NCBI RefSeq assembly: GCF_018919145.1
Contig: NZ_JAHLQJ010000004.1
Coordinates: 62,001 to 126,000 of the forward strand
Length of the DNA: 64,000 nt
From: Paenibacillus brevis
GTDB taxonomy: Bacteria; Bacillota; Bacilli; Paenibacillales; Paenibacillaceae
Direction: 5' to 3'
Below the pieces are notes generated by a model. The model was not told the origin of the DNA and did no database searches. It saw only the letters and a program-made list of their open reading frames with translations. The translations under genes were made by a program, and so were the position numbers. Shown in pieces: positions 56,165-64,000 of the stretch. The first letter of the stretch is position 1, and every line of letters begins with the position of its first letter.

Positions 56165-57059
56165 TGCGATCACCTGCCACTTTAAACTGAATGATGGAAA
56201 GCACGACAATCATAATGACAATCGAATACGAGACGGTCGCCGCATAGCCGAAGTCTGACGAATATTTAAATGACAGGTCATAAATGTACTGCGATATGGA
56301 AGCCGTCGCATTCCCCGGCCCGCCTCTTGTTATGTTCATCACCTCATCGAATAACTGCAGCGTACCGATCGTGGAGGTGATTGAAGTGAACAAAATGATC
56401 GGCTTCAGCATGGGTATCGTAATCCCGAAGAACTGTCTGCCGGACGAGGCTCCGTCTATTTTTGCCGCTTCATAGATCGCCGGATCGATATTTTGCATCC
56501 CGGACAAATAGAAAATCATGTTATATCCGGTCCAGCGCCAGGTAATGGCAATGATGATCGTAATTTTCGCCCAGAACGGATGCGTGATCCACTGGATCGG
56601 TTCGGATACAAGATGCAGATTAAGCAGCAGCGAATTAACCAGTCCGTCCCCCGCAAATAAATATTTGAAAATAACCGAATACGCAACCAGCGAGGTAATG
56701 CACGGCAGAAAGATGGCGGTCCGGAAAAAGCCTTTCCATTTCAGGGTTCGGTCGTTAAGCAGTGTCGACAGGAACAGAGCTAGCAGCACCATCATCGGCA
56801 CCTGCACAATCAGGTAGATAAATGTATTTTTAACAGCGGTCCGAAACATGGAATCCGTAAACAGACGCTTATAGTTATCCATTCCGTTAAAGCTCAAATT
56901 CGCTCCGGTTCCGGTCTGGAAGGACAACATCAGAGCCTGGATCATCGGATAAAAATAAAAAACGACAATCATCAAAACGGCCAGTATAACGAAAGACCAG
57001 CCAACGGCAGCAGCTTTCAGGCGCATGGGTGATCCAGAGCCTTTCATCTTCAGCTTCAT
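56157..57059 (-). CDS. Sugar ABC transporter permease, MalF type
   Basis: 300 residues with about six transmembrane helices (first at about 17-40) and the EAA loop IYEAAKIDGASSGRQFFGITIP near residue 215. Pairs with the MalG-type permease, with which its gene overlaps. It follows the binding-protein gene by 89 bases, a gap that contains a strong hairpin. The importer is of the CUT1 class and lacks its own ATPase. Confidence 0.93.
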   Translation of the reverse strand: MKLKMKGSGSPMRLKAAAVGWSFVILAVLMIVVFYFYPMIQALMLSFQTGTGANLSFNGMDNYKRLFTDSMFRTAVKNTFIYLIVQVPMMVLLALFLSTLLNDRTLKWKGFFRTAIFLPCITSLVAYSVIFKYLFAGDGLVNSLLLNLHLVSEPIQWITHPFWAKITIIIAITWRWTGYNMIFYLSGMQNIDPAIYEAAKIDGASSGRQFFGITIPMLKPIILFTSITSTIGTLQLFDEVMNITRGGPGNATASISQYIYDLSFKYSSDFGYAATVSYSIVIMIVVLSIIQFKVAGDRNG

Positions 57060-57091
57060 CTCCTTTTCTCTCGGCTGACGGGTGGATAGAT

Positions 57092-57135
57092 AGCAATAAA
57101 ACCTTGAACCGGAATCAGCGCAAGGTTTTATTGCT
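57092..57135 (-). promoter_or_regulatory. Intra-operon stem-loop between binding protein and permease genes
   Basis: A perfect 15-base inverted repeat, AGCAATAAAACCTTG / CAAGGTTTTATTGCT, with a 14-base loop, starts 13 bases after the binding-protein stop. No T run follows, so it fits an mRNA-stabilising or partial-termination hairpin that lets the binding protein be made in excess over the permeases (known for such operons; inferred here). Confidence 0.7.
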
Positions 57136-57148
57136 TGGCCCTCAGAGC

Positions 57149-58489
57149 TTATTGAAGCTGTGATTCGGCTTGTGTCTGAGCATCGCGCATGACGCTGTCC
57201 ACATCTTTGCCGTTCAGATAGTTTTGGATTTCAATGACCAGAATATCTTCGATTGCGTACGTATGCAGACCGTAATTGACCTTAGGTACTTCCTCTGTCC
57301 ATTTTGCAAAGTCCGCGTAGATCTTCTGTCCGCCGAAGTAATCATCACCCTTCTCATAGGCCGATCCGCTGGCAGCTGCCTTCAGGGAGCCGATCGCGCC
57401 GATTTGCTCCAGCAGGTCGGAATACAGTTCACTGTCCGAGCCGAAGGTATCCGCCAGGAAGCTTGCCGCCGCATCCTGTCCGTCCATATTCATGACATAC
57501 CAGGAGCTGCCGCCCAAGCTTGAAGCATTGACCGAGCTGCTGCTGCCACCGAGACGAGGGATAGGTACGACTGCCCAGTTGCCTGATTGCGAAGCTTCCG
57601 CCTTCACAGAAGGCGTGATCCAGTTCCCTGTTGGAACCGAAGCGACGTCCCCATTGTTAAAGGCCGCCAGGAATTGGCTCCAGTCCGAATTCATCTTGAC
57701 GATATTCGCATCAAACATCGCTTTGTAGGTTTCAAGCGCTTCCTTGATTACCGGATTATCTGCAATATTCGGTGTTTTGCCATCCTCTTTCAGATACCAT
57801 GATCCGGCCGATTGAGCCATCACACGAATCAGGCCGAGATCGTTAGGGTCTTGTGTCAGCATGTCCTTGCCGGTAACTTCCTTGATCTTTTTGCCGACTT
57901 CAATAAATTGATTCCAATCGATATTCGTTACATCATCCACGGTATAGCCTGCTTGCTCCAAATAGTCTGTACGGATATACAAGCCCGTAGCACCGGAGTC
58001 GAACGGTACGCCGAATTGCTTGCCGTCATAGCTTGTCGGGCCAATTTTGTACTCTGCGAAGTCATCCGATTTAATGACATCGGACATATCGCGGAATGCA
58101 TCCGGATAAGCCTGCAGGAAGTTCTGTGCCCGATAGTCTTCAATCAGCACGATGTTCGGCAACCCTTTTGTAGTTCCTGAATTGAGCCCTGTATTCAGCT
58201 TCTGTATAATGTCATCCTGCGCATACTCAATGATGTTGACGGTGATGTCCTGTTGCTTGGCTTCGAATCTTTCCTTGGCCAGCTTGAGGGCCGCAATATT
58301 AAAGTTAGGGTCCCATGCCCAGACCGTGACTTCCTGACTGCCGCCGGAGCTTCCCGAATTGGTTGTCCCCGTATTCTTCGAGCCTTCCGAGCCTCCCGAA
58401 CCGGACGTCCCCCCAGAATTGCCCGAGCAAGCGGATAAGGTGAGCATCAGCATCAAGCTCGCAAGTATTAATGAAACCGTCTTTTTCAT
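57149..58489 (-). CDS. Sugar ABC transporter substrate-binding lipoprotein (third importer)
   Basis: 446 residues from the third in-frame ATG at 58489, which has AGGGGG 9 bases before it; the ATG at 58531 is not supported. Lipoprotein signal with LSAC and Cys21, then a Gly/Ser/Thr linker to about residue 48. Family 1 solute-binding protein with VWAWDPNFN near the start of the mature part. It heads the operon binding protein - MalF-type - MalG-type and lies behind the YesM/YesN-type genes, the usual context of induced sugar uptake. Ligand unknown. Confidence 0.93.
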   Translation of the reverse strand: MKKTVSLILASLMLMLTLSACSGNSGGTSGSGGSEGSKNTGTTNSGSSGGSQEVTVWAWDPNFNIAALKLAKERFEAKQQDITVNIIEYAQDDIIQKLNTGLNSGTTKGLPNIVLIEDYRAQNFLQAYPDAFRDMSDVIKSDDFAEYKIGPTSYDGKQFGVPFDSGATGLYIRTDYLEQAGYTVDDVTNIDWNQFIEVGKKIKEVTGKDMLTQDPNDLGLIRVMAQSAGSWYLKEDGKTPNIADNPVIKEALETYKAMFDANIVKMNSDWSQFLAAFNNGDVASVPTGNWITPSVKAEASQSGNWAVVPIPRLGGSSSSVNASSLGGSSWYVMNMDGQDAAASFLADTFGSDSELYSDLLEQIGAIGSLKAAASGSAYEKGDDYFGGQKIYADFAKWTEEVPKVNYGLHTYAIEDILVIEIQNYLNGKDVDSVMRDAQTQAESQLQ

Positions 58490-58513
58490 TTCATTCATCC
58501 CCCTACTTATCTT

Positions 58514-58528
58514 TTCGGAAAGCGCTTC
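58514..58528 (-). promoter_or_regulatory. Candidate cre box before the third importer
   Basis: TGGAAGCGCTTTCC, two mismatches to TGWNANCGNTNWCA, about 25 bases upstream of the binding-protein start, where CcpA would block transcription. Confidence 0.5.
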
Positions 58529-58660
58529 CACTTCCTGTATTTATGATAGCACCCTGGTTTTTTCGGAGGTTAGAAATATCTTTATAGCGATTGGTGTTTT
58601 TATTACACCTTGGAGGAAAGCGCATTCACAGAATTCGTCTATTTTTTAGATTTTGGTAAT

Positions 58661-60466
58661 TTATTTAGTTTGGCCCTCCAGTTCCTCTGTTCCATCCAGC
58701 TTCGACAGGAGCGGCATGATGATCCTGACTTTCGTTCCTTCTCCTTTTGTGCTGGATATATGCACGCCATAAGTCTCCCCGTATAACAACTTGATCCGAT
58801 GATTCACATTTTGAATACCGATGCCTGTAAAGAGCTGGCGATGGCTTTTCGAGTTCGGCAGCACATTCGACTCCCCATTTAACTCCATCCCGTCCCCATT
58901 ATCGACCACTTCGCACACCAGGGTATTCTCATTCTTGGAAATAAGAATATAGATCGTCCCCTCATTTTTTTCATTAAAGGCATGGAAGAAGGCATTCTCG
59001 ATAAACGGCTGGATAATCAGCTTAGGCACTTCATATTCCAGACAATCCGGCGAGACAAAATAATTGACCTTGATCCGGTCCCCATACCGCACATGGTTAA
59101 TGAACACATAATTCCGCATATTCTCCATCTCTTGCTCGATCGGAATCGTCTCACTGACATTGCTGATCGTATTTTGCAGCAGCGAAATCAGGGCGTTAAT
59201 TGTTTCCGCCGCGGTTTCCTTGCTCCCCTTCTGAACCAGCATCTTAATCGATGCCAGCGTATTGTACAGAAAATGCGGATTGATTTGGCGCTGCAATGCT
59301 GCCAGCTCGGCGTTGCGCTGCTCCTTTTGGGTGTCCAGCAGCTGGCGGATATAATCGTTAAGCTCATCCAGCATATAGTTAAATGCTTTGCCCAGCTCCT
59401 GGACTTCAAACCCGCCTTTCACCGTGATGTAGTTGCCAAAGTCTCTTTTAGTAATGGTAGACATTTGCCGGACAAGCCGCGTCAAGGAACTCGTCAATCT
59501 TCTTGACATAATAAAGACAACCAGCAGCGCAAACAAAATAATGAGGATACAGGTCAGCGCCACGGATTGAACATTAATGATCTGTCCCGCGGTATACTGC
59601 CGGTCGATCAGATTCACCAAGTAAAGATCGTAGGAAGGCAGATAGTTGGATAAAATAATACGTTCCTTGCCGAATACGGCGCCGCTTTGATAATCCAGCT
59701 GGTTGCTGACGATCCTTTGCGCATCCTCCAGCAGCTCAGGCTCAGCACTACCGATCAGCTCCAGGCGGTTGCTGGATACGATCTTGCCGGAGCTGTCCAA
59801 TACGACCACATCATTGCCTACACTCGTAAAATTAGCAAAGAAGCGTCTGAACTCCTGCTCCCGAATGGAAACGTAAAGCATCCCGTAAGGAAGACCGCTT
59901 GTCCGATCCACCATCGCCTTTGAAGCAATAAGAAAATGCTCCGCCTCATCCCCGTTCATTCGCTGATCATATTGATATAATATTCGGTTCGCATTAGCGA
60001 CCGCTCTAGCGGTTAACGGCTCCTTCGCCAGCTCACTGTTCGTTACAGGCCAGTAGGCTCTATCGCTGGAATAGCTTCTGCCATTGACCCCTGTAATCAT
60101 GACTGACACATCAAAGGCCCCCAGATTAGAGTTCATCTGGTTGACCTGCTCGGACATCCGATAGTACAGCTTGGACATGGAGACCGAATCCGACTCCTCG
60201 CTGGTTAAATAGGATTTCACTGTGCCGCTTTGAGTAGCAAAGGTTGATGCGTTCACAATCGAATCATGAAAGGAACTTAGACTGGTCTGGATTTGCTGCA
60301 ATACCTTACCGTTGGTAATACTGAATGTCTCCGCAAACAGACGCTCTGACATCCGAATCGTAATTAATGAAGTGAGCAGGCAGACCGCAACGATACTGAC
60401 CGTCATAATCAGGAAGAGCTTGGTGAAAAGGCGCTGGCCGCCCGGTTTCCTGAATCGATTCTTCAT
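58661..60466 (-). CDS. Sensor histidine kinase, YesM type
   Basis: 601 residues. Transmembrane helix 1 (about 14-34), an extracellular sensor of about 260 residues, helix 2 (about 298-320), HAMP (about 325-375), then a His_kinase domain with the phospho-acceptor His near 396 in QINPHFLYNTLASIK and a HATPase part with NAFFHAFNEKNEG and DNGDGM. Overlaps the regulator stop by four bases (ATGA), so the pair is coupled. It probably senses an extracellular sugar and controls the adjacent third importer. Confidence 0.94.
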   Translation of the reverse strand: MKNRFRKPGGQRLFTKLFLIMTVSIVAVCLLTSLITIRMSERLFAETFSITNGKVLQQIQTSLSSFHDSIVNASTFATQSGTVKSYLTSEESDSVSMSKLYYRMSEQVNQMNSNLGAFDVSVMITGVNGRSYSSDRAYWPVTNSELAKEPLTARAVANANRILYQYDQRMNGDEAEHFLIASKAMVDRTSGLPYGMLYVSIREQEFRRFFANFTSVGNDVVVLDSSGKIVSSNRLELIGSAEPELLEDAQRIVSNQLDYQSGAVFGKERIILSNYLPSYDLYLVNLIDRQYTAGQIINVQSVALTCILIILFALLVVFIMSRRLTSSLTRLVRQMSTITKRDFGNYITVKGGFEVQELGKAFNYMLDELNDYIRQLLDTQKEQRNAELAALQRQINPHFLYNTLASIKMLVQKGSKETAAETINALISLLQNTISNVSETIPIEQEMENMRNYVFINHVRYGDRIKVNYFVSPDCLEYEVPKLIIQPFIENAFFHAFNEKNEGTIYILISKNENTLVCEVVDNGDGMELNGESNVLPNSKSHRQLFTGIGIQNVNHRIKLLYGETYGVHISSTKGEGTKVRIIMPLLSKLDGTEELEGQTK

Positions 60467-62028
60467 AGCTCGCCCCTCTTGCCGTATTGGTCCCGGCGAT
60501 ATTGGCTCGGCGATGCCCCGGTCTGTTTTTTGAACACTTTAGTGAAATAGCTGTGATCCCCGTAGCCCACCCGGGCGCTGATCTCCGAAATCGTCAACGT
60601 ACTGGCAGACAAGAGCTCTGCCGCCTTGCGGATTCGGATCTTGTTCAGATATTCGCTGAACCCTTCTGCATTGTGGGTTGAGAAATAACTGGATAGATAC
60701 GACGGATTGAAATGAAAATGCTTGCTGAGCGTGCCAAGACTCAACGGTTCACTGTAATGCTCATCCATATATTCCAGCAGCCTTCTCATATTCGCTTCTC
60801 CAGGCAGCGGCGTATGCGCCTCAGCCAACTGCTCCGCCATCTCCAGAAATCCGTTCATCCAGGTAACGGCCTCGCTCACGCTCTTTGACTCATCAATGGC
60901 TTTGAAATAATCATATTTCACCTGATCCAGTTCCTTCATGCGCTCACTGGCCTCTGTCATTACCACGGTCATATTAAAGATGGCGTTGCCCAGGAGCGAT
61001 TTGAATTCAAAAGGAGGCACCCGATAATTGCAGGCCGCCTTGCCGACATACTCTCTCAAATGGTGAAACACCTCATGATATTGCTCCTTCCGCAGCTCCG
61101 CCAGCAATTGCTTCATATCAAATTCGGGCACTTCCGGCACAGCTGGCAGCTCGCTTGCCTGCAAGTAACTATGATCCGGGAAATAGAACCGATAAGAAAG
61201 CAGTCTGAGCCACTCCTCCCGATAAACCGTCTCCAGCTTCATCAGATCATCGAACGCCGGGCTTACAGCCCATACCAGCTTCGGCATGCCGCTTGATTTT
61301 TCCGCAGCAAAGCCTTTTACAAGCTGAAATACTTGCCCCTCATTCTCCTGAGATACATTGATAAGCATCAGCAGTTGTTTGCTCTCTGCGGCGATCACTC
61401 TGGGTACGGCCGGAACGGAGCCTTCCTCCAGACAAGTCTTTAAGCCGGAGGCAAGCCCGGCCATGTAGCTATGCGGATCACCAGAGACCCCGCTAAGATC
61501 TGCGCCTGCAAGCACGAACGAACGATGCGGAAAAAACTTGAGAAGCTGCGCCTGATCCTCCGGCTGAAAGCCGGCCAACAGCCGCTCCAGCAGCTGATCC
61601 AGTGACAGCTCGCCATTCCGGGATTGGGCCTTGTAATTCAATCCGGGGATTTTCCGCGCCGTGTTCTGCAGTACCTGCAGCAATTCGGAGGTTTCCAGTC
61701 TGGGCTTCAAAATATAATCAGCAACACCGCTCTGGAAAGTTGATCGCACGTAACTGAATTCGCCATAGCTGCTAAGCACAATAACTTCGATCTGGGGATA
61801 ATGCGTCTTCAGAATCCGGACAAATTCTTCGCCGTCCATAACCGGCATGACGATATCCGTAATAATAATGTCCGGAGACAGCTGCTCGATCATCTCCAGC
61901 GCTTCCTTGCCGTTGGAAGCCTCGCCAACAATCTGAAAACCATGCTGCTCCCAATTCAAGTGATGCTTGATCCCTTGCCGAACCAATATCTCATCATCGA
62001 CAATCAATATTTTGCAGAACTCGCTCAA
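60463..62028 (-). CDS. Response regulator with AraC DNA-binding domain, YesN type
   Basis: 521 residues. Receiver domain at 5-120 with Asp11, Asp12 and phospho-acceptor Asp58 (TDIVMPVMDG), a long middle region (about 130-410) and a C-terminal AraC double helix-turn-helix ending SYFTKVFKKQTGASPSQYR. First gene of the pair, with the kinase directly coupled behind it. A perfect cre-consensus box lies 47 bases upstream of its start. Confidence 0.94.
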   Translation of the reverse strand: MSEFCKILIVDDEILVRQGIKHHLNWEQHGFQIVGEASNGKEALEMIEQLSPDIIITDIVMPVMDGEEFVRILKTHYPQIEVIVLSSYGEFSYVRSTFQSGVADYILKPRLETSELLQVLQNTARKIPGLNYKAQSRNGELSLDQLLERLLAGFQPEDQAQLLKFFPHRSFVLAGADLSGVSGDPHSYMAGLASGLKTCLEEGSVPAVPRVIAAESKQLLMLINVSQENEGQVFQLVKGFAAEKSSGMPKLVWAVSPAFDDLMKLETVYREEWLRLLSYRFYFPDHSYLQASELPAVPEVPEFDMKQLLAELRKEQYHEVFHHLREYVGKAACNYRVPPFEFKSLLGNAIFNMTVVMTEASERMKELDQVKYDYFKAIDESKSVSEAVTWMNGFLEMAEQLAEAHTPLPGEANMRRLLEYMDEHYSEPLSLGTLSKHFHFNPSYLSSYFSTHNAEGFSEYLNKIRIRKAAELLSASTLTISEISARVGYGDHSYFTKVFKKQTGASPSQYRRDQYGKRGEL

Positions 62029-62074
62029 CTCGATCCCCCCATAATCTCTAAACCCATATATTCACATCAGGAAT

Positions 62075-62088
62075 TGATAGCGTTTTCA
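62075..62088 (+). promoter_or_regulatory. Cre box of the YesN/YesM-type operon
   Basis: TGATAGCGTTTTCA fits TGWNANCGNTNWCA at all 14 positions, 47 bases upstream of the response regulator start. The rest of 62089-62246 shows no gene. Confidence 0.7.
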
Positions 62089-62246
62089 CACAACTGAAAT
62101 ACAGCCCATTCGTGCTAGCGTTCTTCCGAGTCTTCCGCCACATCAAATACTGGCTTTAAGTTCTTTAGTTTATATATGCTATCATAAGTTGGATTTATGG
62201 CAAACGTAAAATCATGGAAAAAACGCGAGCAATTTCTTTCTATAAA

Positions 62247-62296
62247 AAGGCAGTTAGGGGGTCCCAAAGTAAACTTGGAACCCCCTAACTGCCTTG
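62247..62296 (-). terminator. Terminator of the UPF0210 gene
   Basis: A 16-base perfect stem, AAGGCAGTTAGGGGGT / ACCCCCTAACTGCCTT, with an 18-base loop. It lies 19 bases past the UPF0210 stop; on the minus strand CTTTTTATAG follows. Confidence 0.88.
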
Positions 62297-62314
62297 TATG
62301 TTTCCTTGCCCGGT

Positions 62315-63673
62315 TTAATTCTTGAAGCTATGAATCGGCGCCGGAATCCGGCCGCCGCGGTCAATGAAGCTGGCGCAGCTAAAACCGTTGACCGGCATGA
62401 CCGGCGCGTACCCTAGCAAGCCGCCAAATTCGGCGATATCGCCAACTCCCTTGCCAATGACCGGAATGATACGGACTGCCGTAGTCTTGTTATTAATCAT
62501 TCCGATCGCCGCCTCATCGGCAATAATCCCTGAGACGGTTGCCTCGCTAGTGTCGCCCGGGATTGCAATCATATCCAGCCCCACGGAGCAGACACAGGTC
62601 ATCGCCTCCAATTTCTCCAGGGTCAGTGCTCCCTTCTGCACAGCCTCAATCATCCCGTGATCCTCACTGACCGGGATAAAGGCGCCGCTAAGTCCGCCTA
62701 CATTGGAGGAGGCCATGACTCCGCCCTTCTTCACATTGTCGTTCAGAATAGCCAGTGCCGCCGTAGTGCCGGGTGCTCCTGCTTCCTCCAGTCCCATAGC
62801 CTGAAATATTTCGGCGATCGAGTCGCCGATTTCCGGTGTTGGAGCCAGGGATAGATCAACAATGCCAAAGGGCACACCCAAACGCTTCGAGGTTTCCTGC
62901 GCCACCAACTGCCCCACCCGCGTTACTTTAAACGCAGTCCGCTTGATTGTTTCGCAGAGGCTCTCAAAGTCCTTGTGCTTAACCTCCTCCAAGGCACGCT
63001 TCACAACGCCCGGCCCGCTGACGCCGACATTAATGACGCATTCCGGCTCGCCCACGCCATGGAAGGCCCCTGCCATGAAGGGATTGTCCTCTACTGCATT
63101 ACAGAAAATAACCAGCTTGGAGCAGCCCGCAGAGTCACGATCAGAGGTCAGCTCAGCCGTCCTCTTGACGATGCTGCCCATCAGCTTCACCGCATCCATA
63201 TTAATCCCGCTGCGGGAAGTGCCAATATTAACTGAAGAGCAGACTCTCTCCGTTACAGCCAATGCCTCCGGAATGCTCCGGATCAGCTTAAGATCACTCT
63301 CTGTAAAGCCCTTGTGCACCAGAGCAGAGAAGCCCCCGAGAAAATTTACGCCAATCTCCTTGGCTGCCTTGTCCAGCGTCTCGGCTACCGAGACATACGA
63401 GTCCGTCTTAAGCCCGCCGGCGGCAATGGAGATCGGTGTTACCGAGACCCGCTTATTAACGATCGGAATCCCGAATTGGCGCTCCAGGTCTTCCCCCGTC
63501 TTGACCAGGTTTTCGCCCAGCCGGGTAATTTTATCGTAAATATTCCGGTTAAATACCGTTAGATCGGAATGTGCGCAATCCATCAAGCTGATGCCCATCG
63601 TAATGGTTCGCACATCAAGATTCATTTCCCGAATCATTTTATTGGTTTCCTGTACTTCTCCAAGCGTAATCAT
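62315..63673 (-). CDS. UPF0210 (DUF711, PFL-like) family protein
   Basis: A 452-residue protein of the conserved UPF0210 family, whose structure resembles pyruvate-formate-lyase-type barrels but whose reaction is not established. Typical parts: [19 protein letters not shown] near residue 35, [12 protein letters not shown] at about 97, and [25 protein letters not shown] at about 315. It is cytoplasmic. It nearly always lies directly behind a small ACT-domain gene, as here (41-base gap), so the two are thought to work together, perhaps in amino-acid-controlled metabolism. Confidence 0.93.
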   Translation of the reverse strand: MITLGEVQETNKMIREMNLDVRTITMGISLMDCAHSDLTVFNRNIYDKITRLGENLVKTGEDLERQFGIPIVNKRVSVTPISIAAGGLKTDSYVSVAETLDKAAKEIGVNFLGGFSALVHKGFTESDLKLIRSIPEALAVTERVCSSVNIGTSRSGINMDAVKLMGSIVKRTAELTSDRDSAGCSKLVIFCNAVEDNPFMAGAFHGVGEPECVINVGVSGPGVVKRALEEVKHKDFESLCETIKRTAFKVTRVGQLVAQETSKRLGVPFGIVDLSLAPTPEIGDSIAEIFQAMGLEEAGAPGTTAALAILNDNVKKGGVMASSNVGGLSGAFIPVSEDHGMIEAVQKGALTLEKLEAMTCVCSVGLDMIAIPGDTSEATVSGIIADEAAIGMINNKTTAVRIIPVIGKGVGDIAEFGGLLGYAPVMPVNGFSCASFIDRGGRIPAPIHSFKN

Positions 63674-63714
63674 CGAATTCCTCCTGTGCCGGATGTTAAA
63701 TTAGTCATGGTCTC

Positions 63715-63984
63715 TTAGATCCGATGCATCGTATTAAAAATATCCTCATGCTGCAGCTTGATCTCTACGCCAAGCTCTACGCCGATTTGCTGAAGCTCCT
63801 CGACTACCTCTTCAAAGCTCTTTGCCGGAGCCGAAATATCGACGATCATCATCATATTGAAATACCCTTGTACAATCGTCTGTGTAATATCCAGAATGTT
63901 GACGTTCTGCCCGGCGAGATAGGTACAGACCCTCGCAATGATACCTACCTTGTCCTTGCCGAGCACAGTAATGATTCCTTTCAT
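63715..63984 (-). CDS. ACT domain protein, UPF0237 family
   Basis: 89 residues, a single ACT domain (KGIITVLGKDKVGIIARVCT, then NVNILDITQT and GYFNMMMIVDI). ACT domains bind amino acids and pass the signal to a partner. The partner is most likely the UPF0210 protein encoded directly downstream. The start at 63984 is preceded by AGGAGG at the window's right edge, so the gene is complete. Confidence 0.93.
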   Translation of the reverse strand: MKGIITVLGKDKVGIIARVCTYLAGQNVNILDITQTIVQGYFNMMMIVDISAPAKSFEEVVEELQQIGVELGVEIKLQHEDIFNTMHRI

Positions 63985-64000
63985 AAAACCTTAGCCTCCT

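Noticed and set aside
62862-63539. 225-residue plus-strand ORF
   Set aside because: Antisense shadow of the UPF0210 gene; low-complexity Ser/Thr/Pro-rich product typical of such shadows.

Overview
The window looks like chromosomal DNA of a Gram-positive, spore-former-type Firmicute, most probably a Paenibacillus or close relative. This rests on strong AGGAGG-type ribosome binding sites, LplA/LplB/LplC-type sugar ABC transporters without their own ATPase, YesM/YesN-type two-component pairs, AraC regulators with a membrane-bound sensor half, cre-like catabolite repression boxes, and a very large surface protein ending in three SLH domains. No species can be named from the sequence alone.

The dominant theme is breakdown and use of pectin, especially rhamnogalacturonan. 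From 1 to 14.1 kb lie two Gfo/Idh/MocA oxidoreductases, an L-rhamnose mutarotase, two GH105 unsaturated-uronyl hydrolases, an LplABC-like importer with its AraC-type sensor-regulator, and two small AraC regulators pointing at each other. From 14.4 to 17.3 kb there is a short accessory stretch: a copper-amine-oxidase-like secreted protein, an OsmC protein, an orphan eight-repeat type I-C-like CRISPR array with a leader but no cas genes, and a small P-loop kinase translationally coupled to a GH35 beta-galactosidase. From 17.3 to 24.5 kb lies the rhamnose catabolic operon (rhaB-rhaA-rhaD, minus strand), headed by a truncated iron alcohol dehydrogenase and facing a DeoR-family regulator.

From 24.6 to 36 kb are a 2094-residue GLUG/OmpL47-like/SLH surface protein, a lone chemotaxis receptor following an SDR enzyme, an OmpR-type two-component pair with a small membrane protein, and a tRNA-Leu(CAG). 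From 36.2 to 50.2 kb a second pectin block holds a third GH105, an alpha/beta hydrolase, a CE8 pectin methylesterase, an AraC regulator, a GH28 polygalacturonase and a GH43 glycosidase, followed by a membrane AraC regulator and a second LplB/LplC/binding-protein importer behind a perfect cre box. From 50.3 to 64 kb lie a permuted papain-like protein, a CdsA-like membrane protein, a GH2 beta-galactosidase, a third sugar importer with a YesM/YesN-type pair, and at the right edge a UPF0210/ACT-domain pair.

A working model, which is inference, is that methyl-esterified and galactan- or arabinan-decorated pectin is trimmed by CE8, GH28, GH43, GH2 and GH35. Unsaturated oligomers are imported by the ABC systems, split by the GH105 enzymes, and the released L-rhamnose is handled by RhaM, RhaA, RhaB and RhaD. 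All three importers would need a shared MsmX-type ATPase from elsewhere in the genome.

Two families of dispersed hairpin-like, non-coding repeats (here called A, four copies, and B, five copies) sit in intergenic gaps. Several lie inside operons, and one appears to supply the rhaM stop codon. They are the most distinctive structure that ordinary gene calls do not explain.
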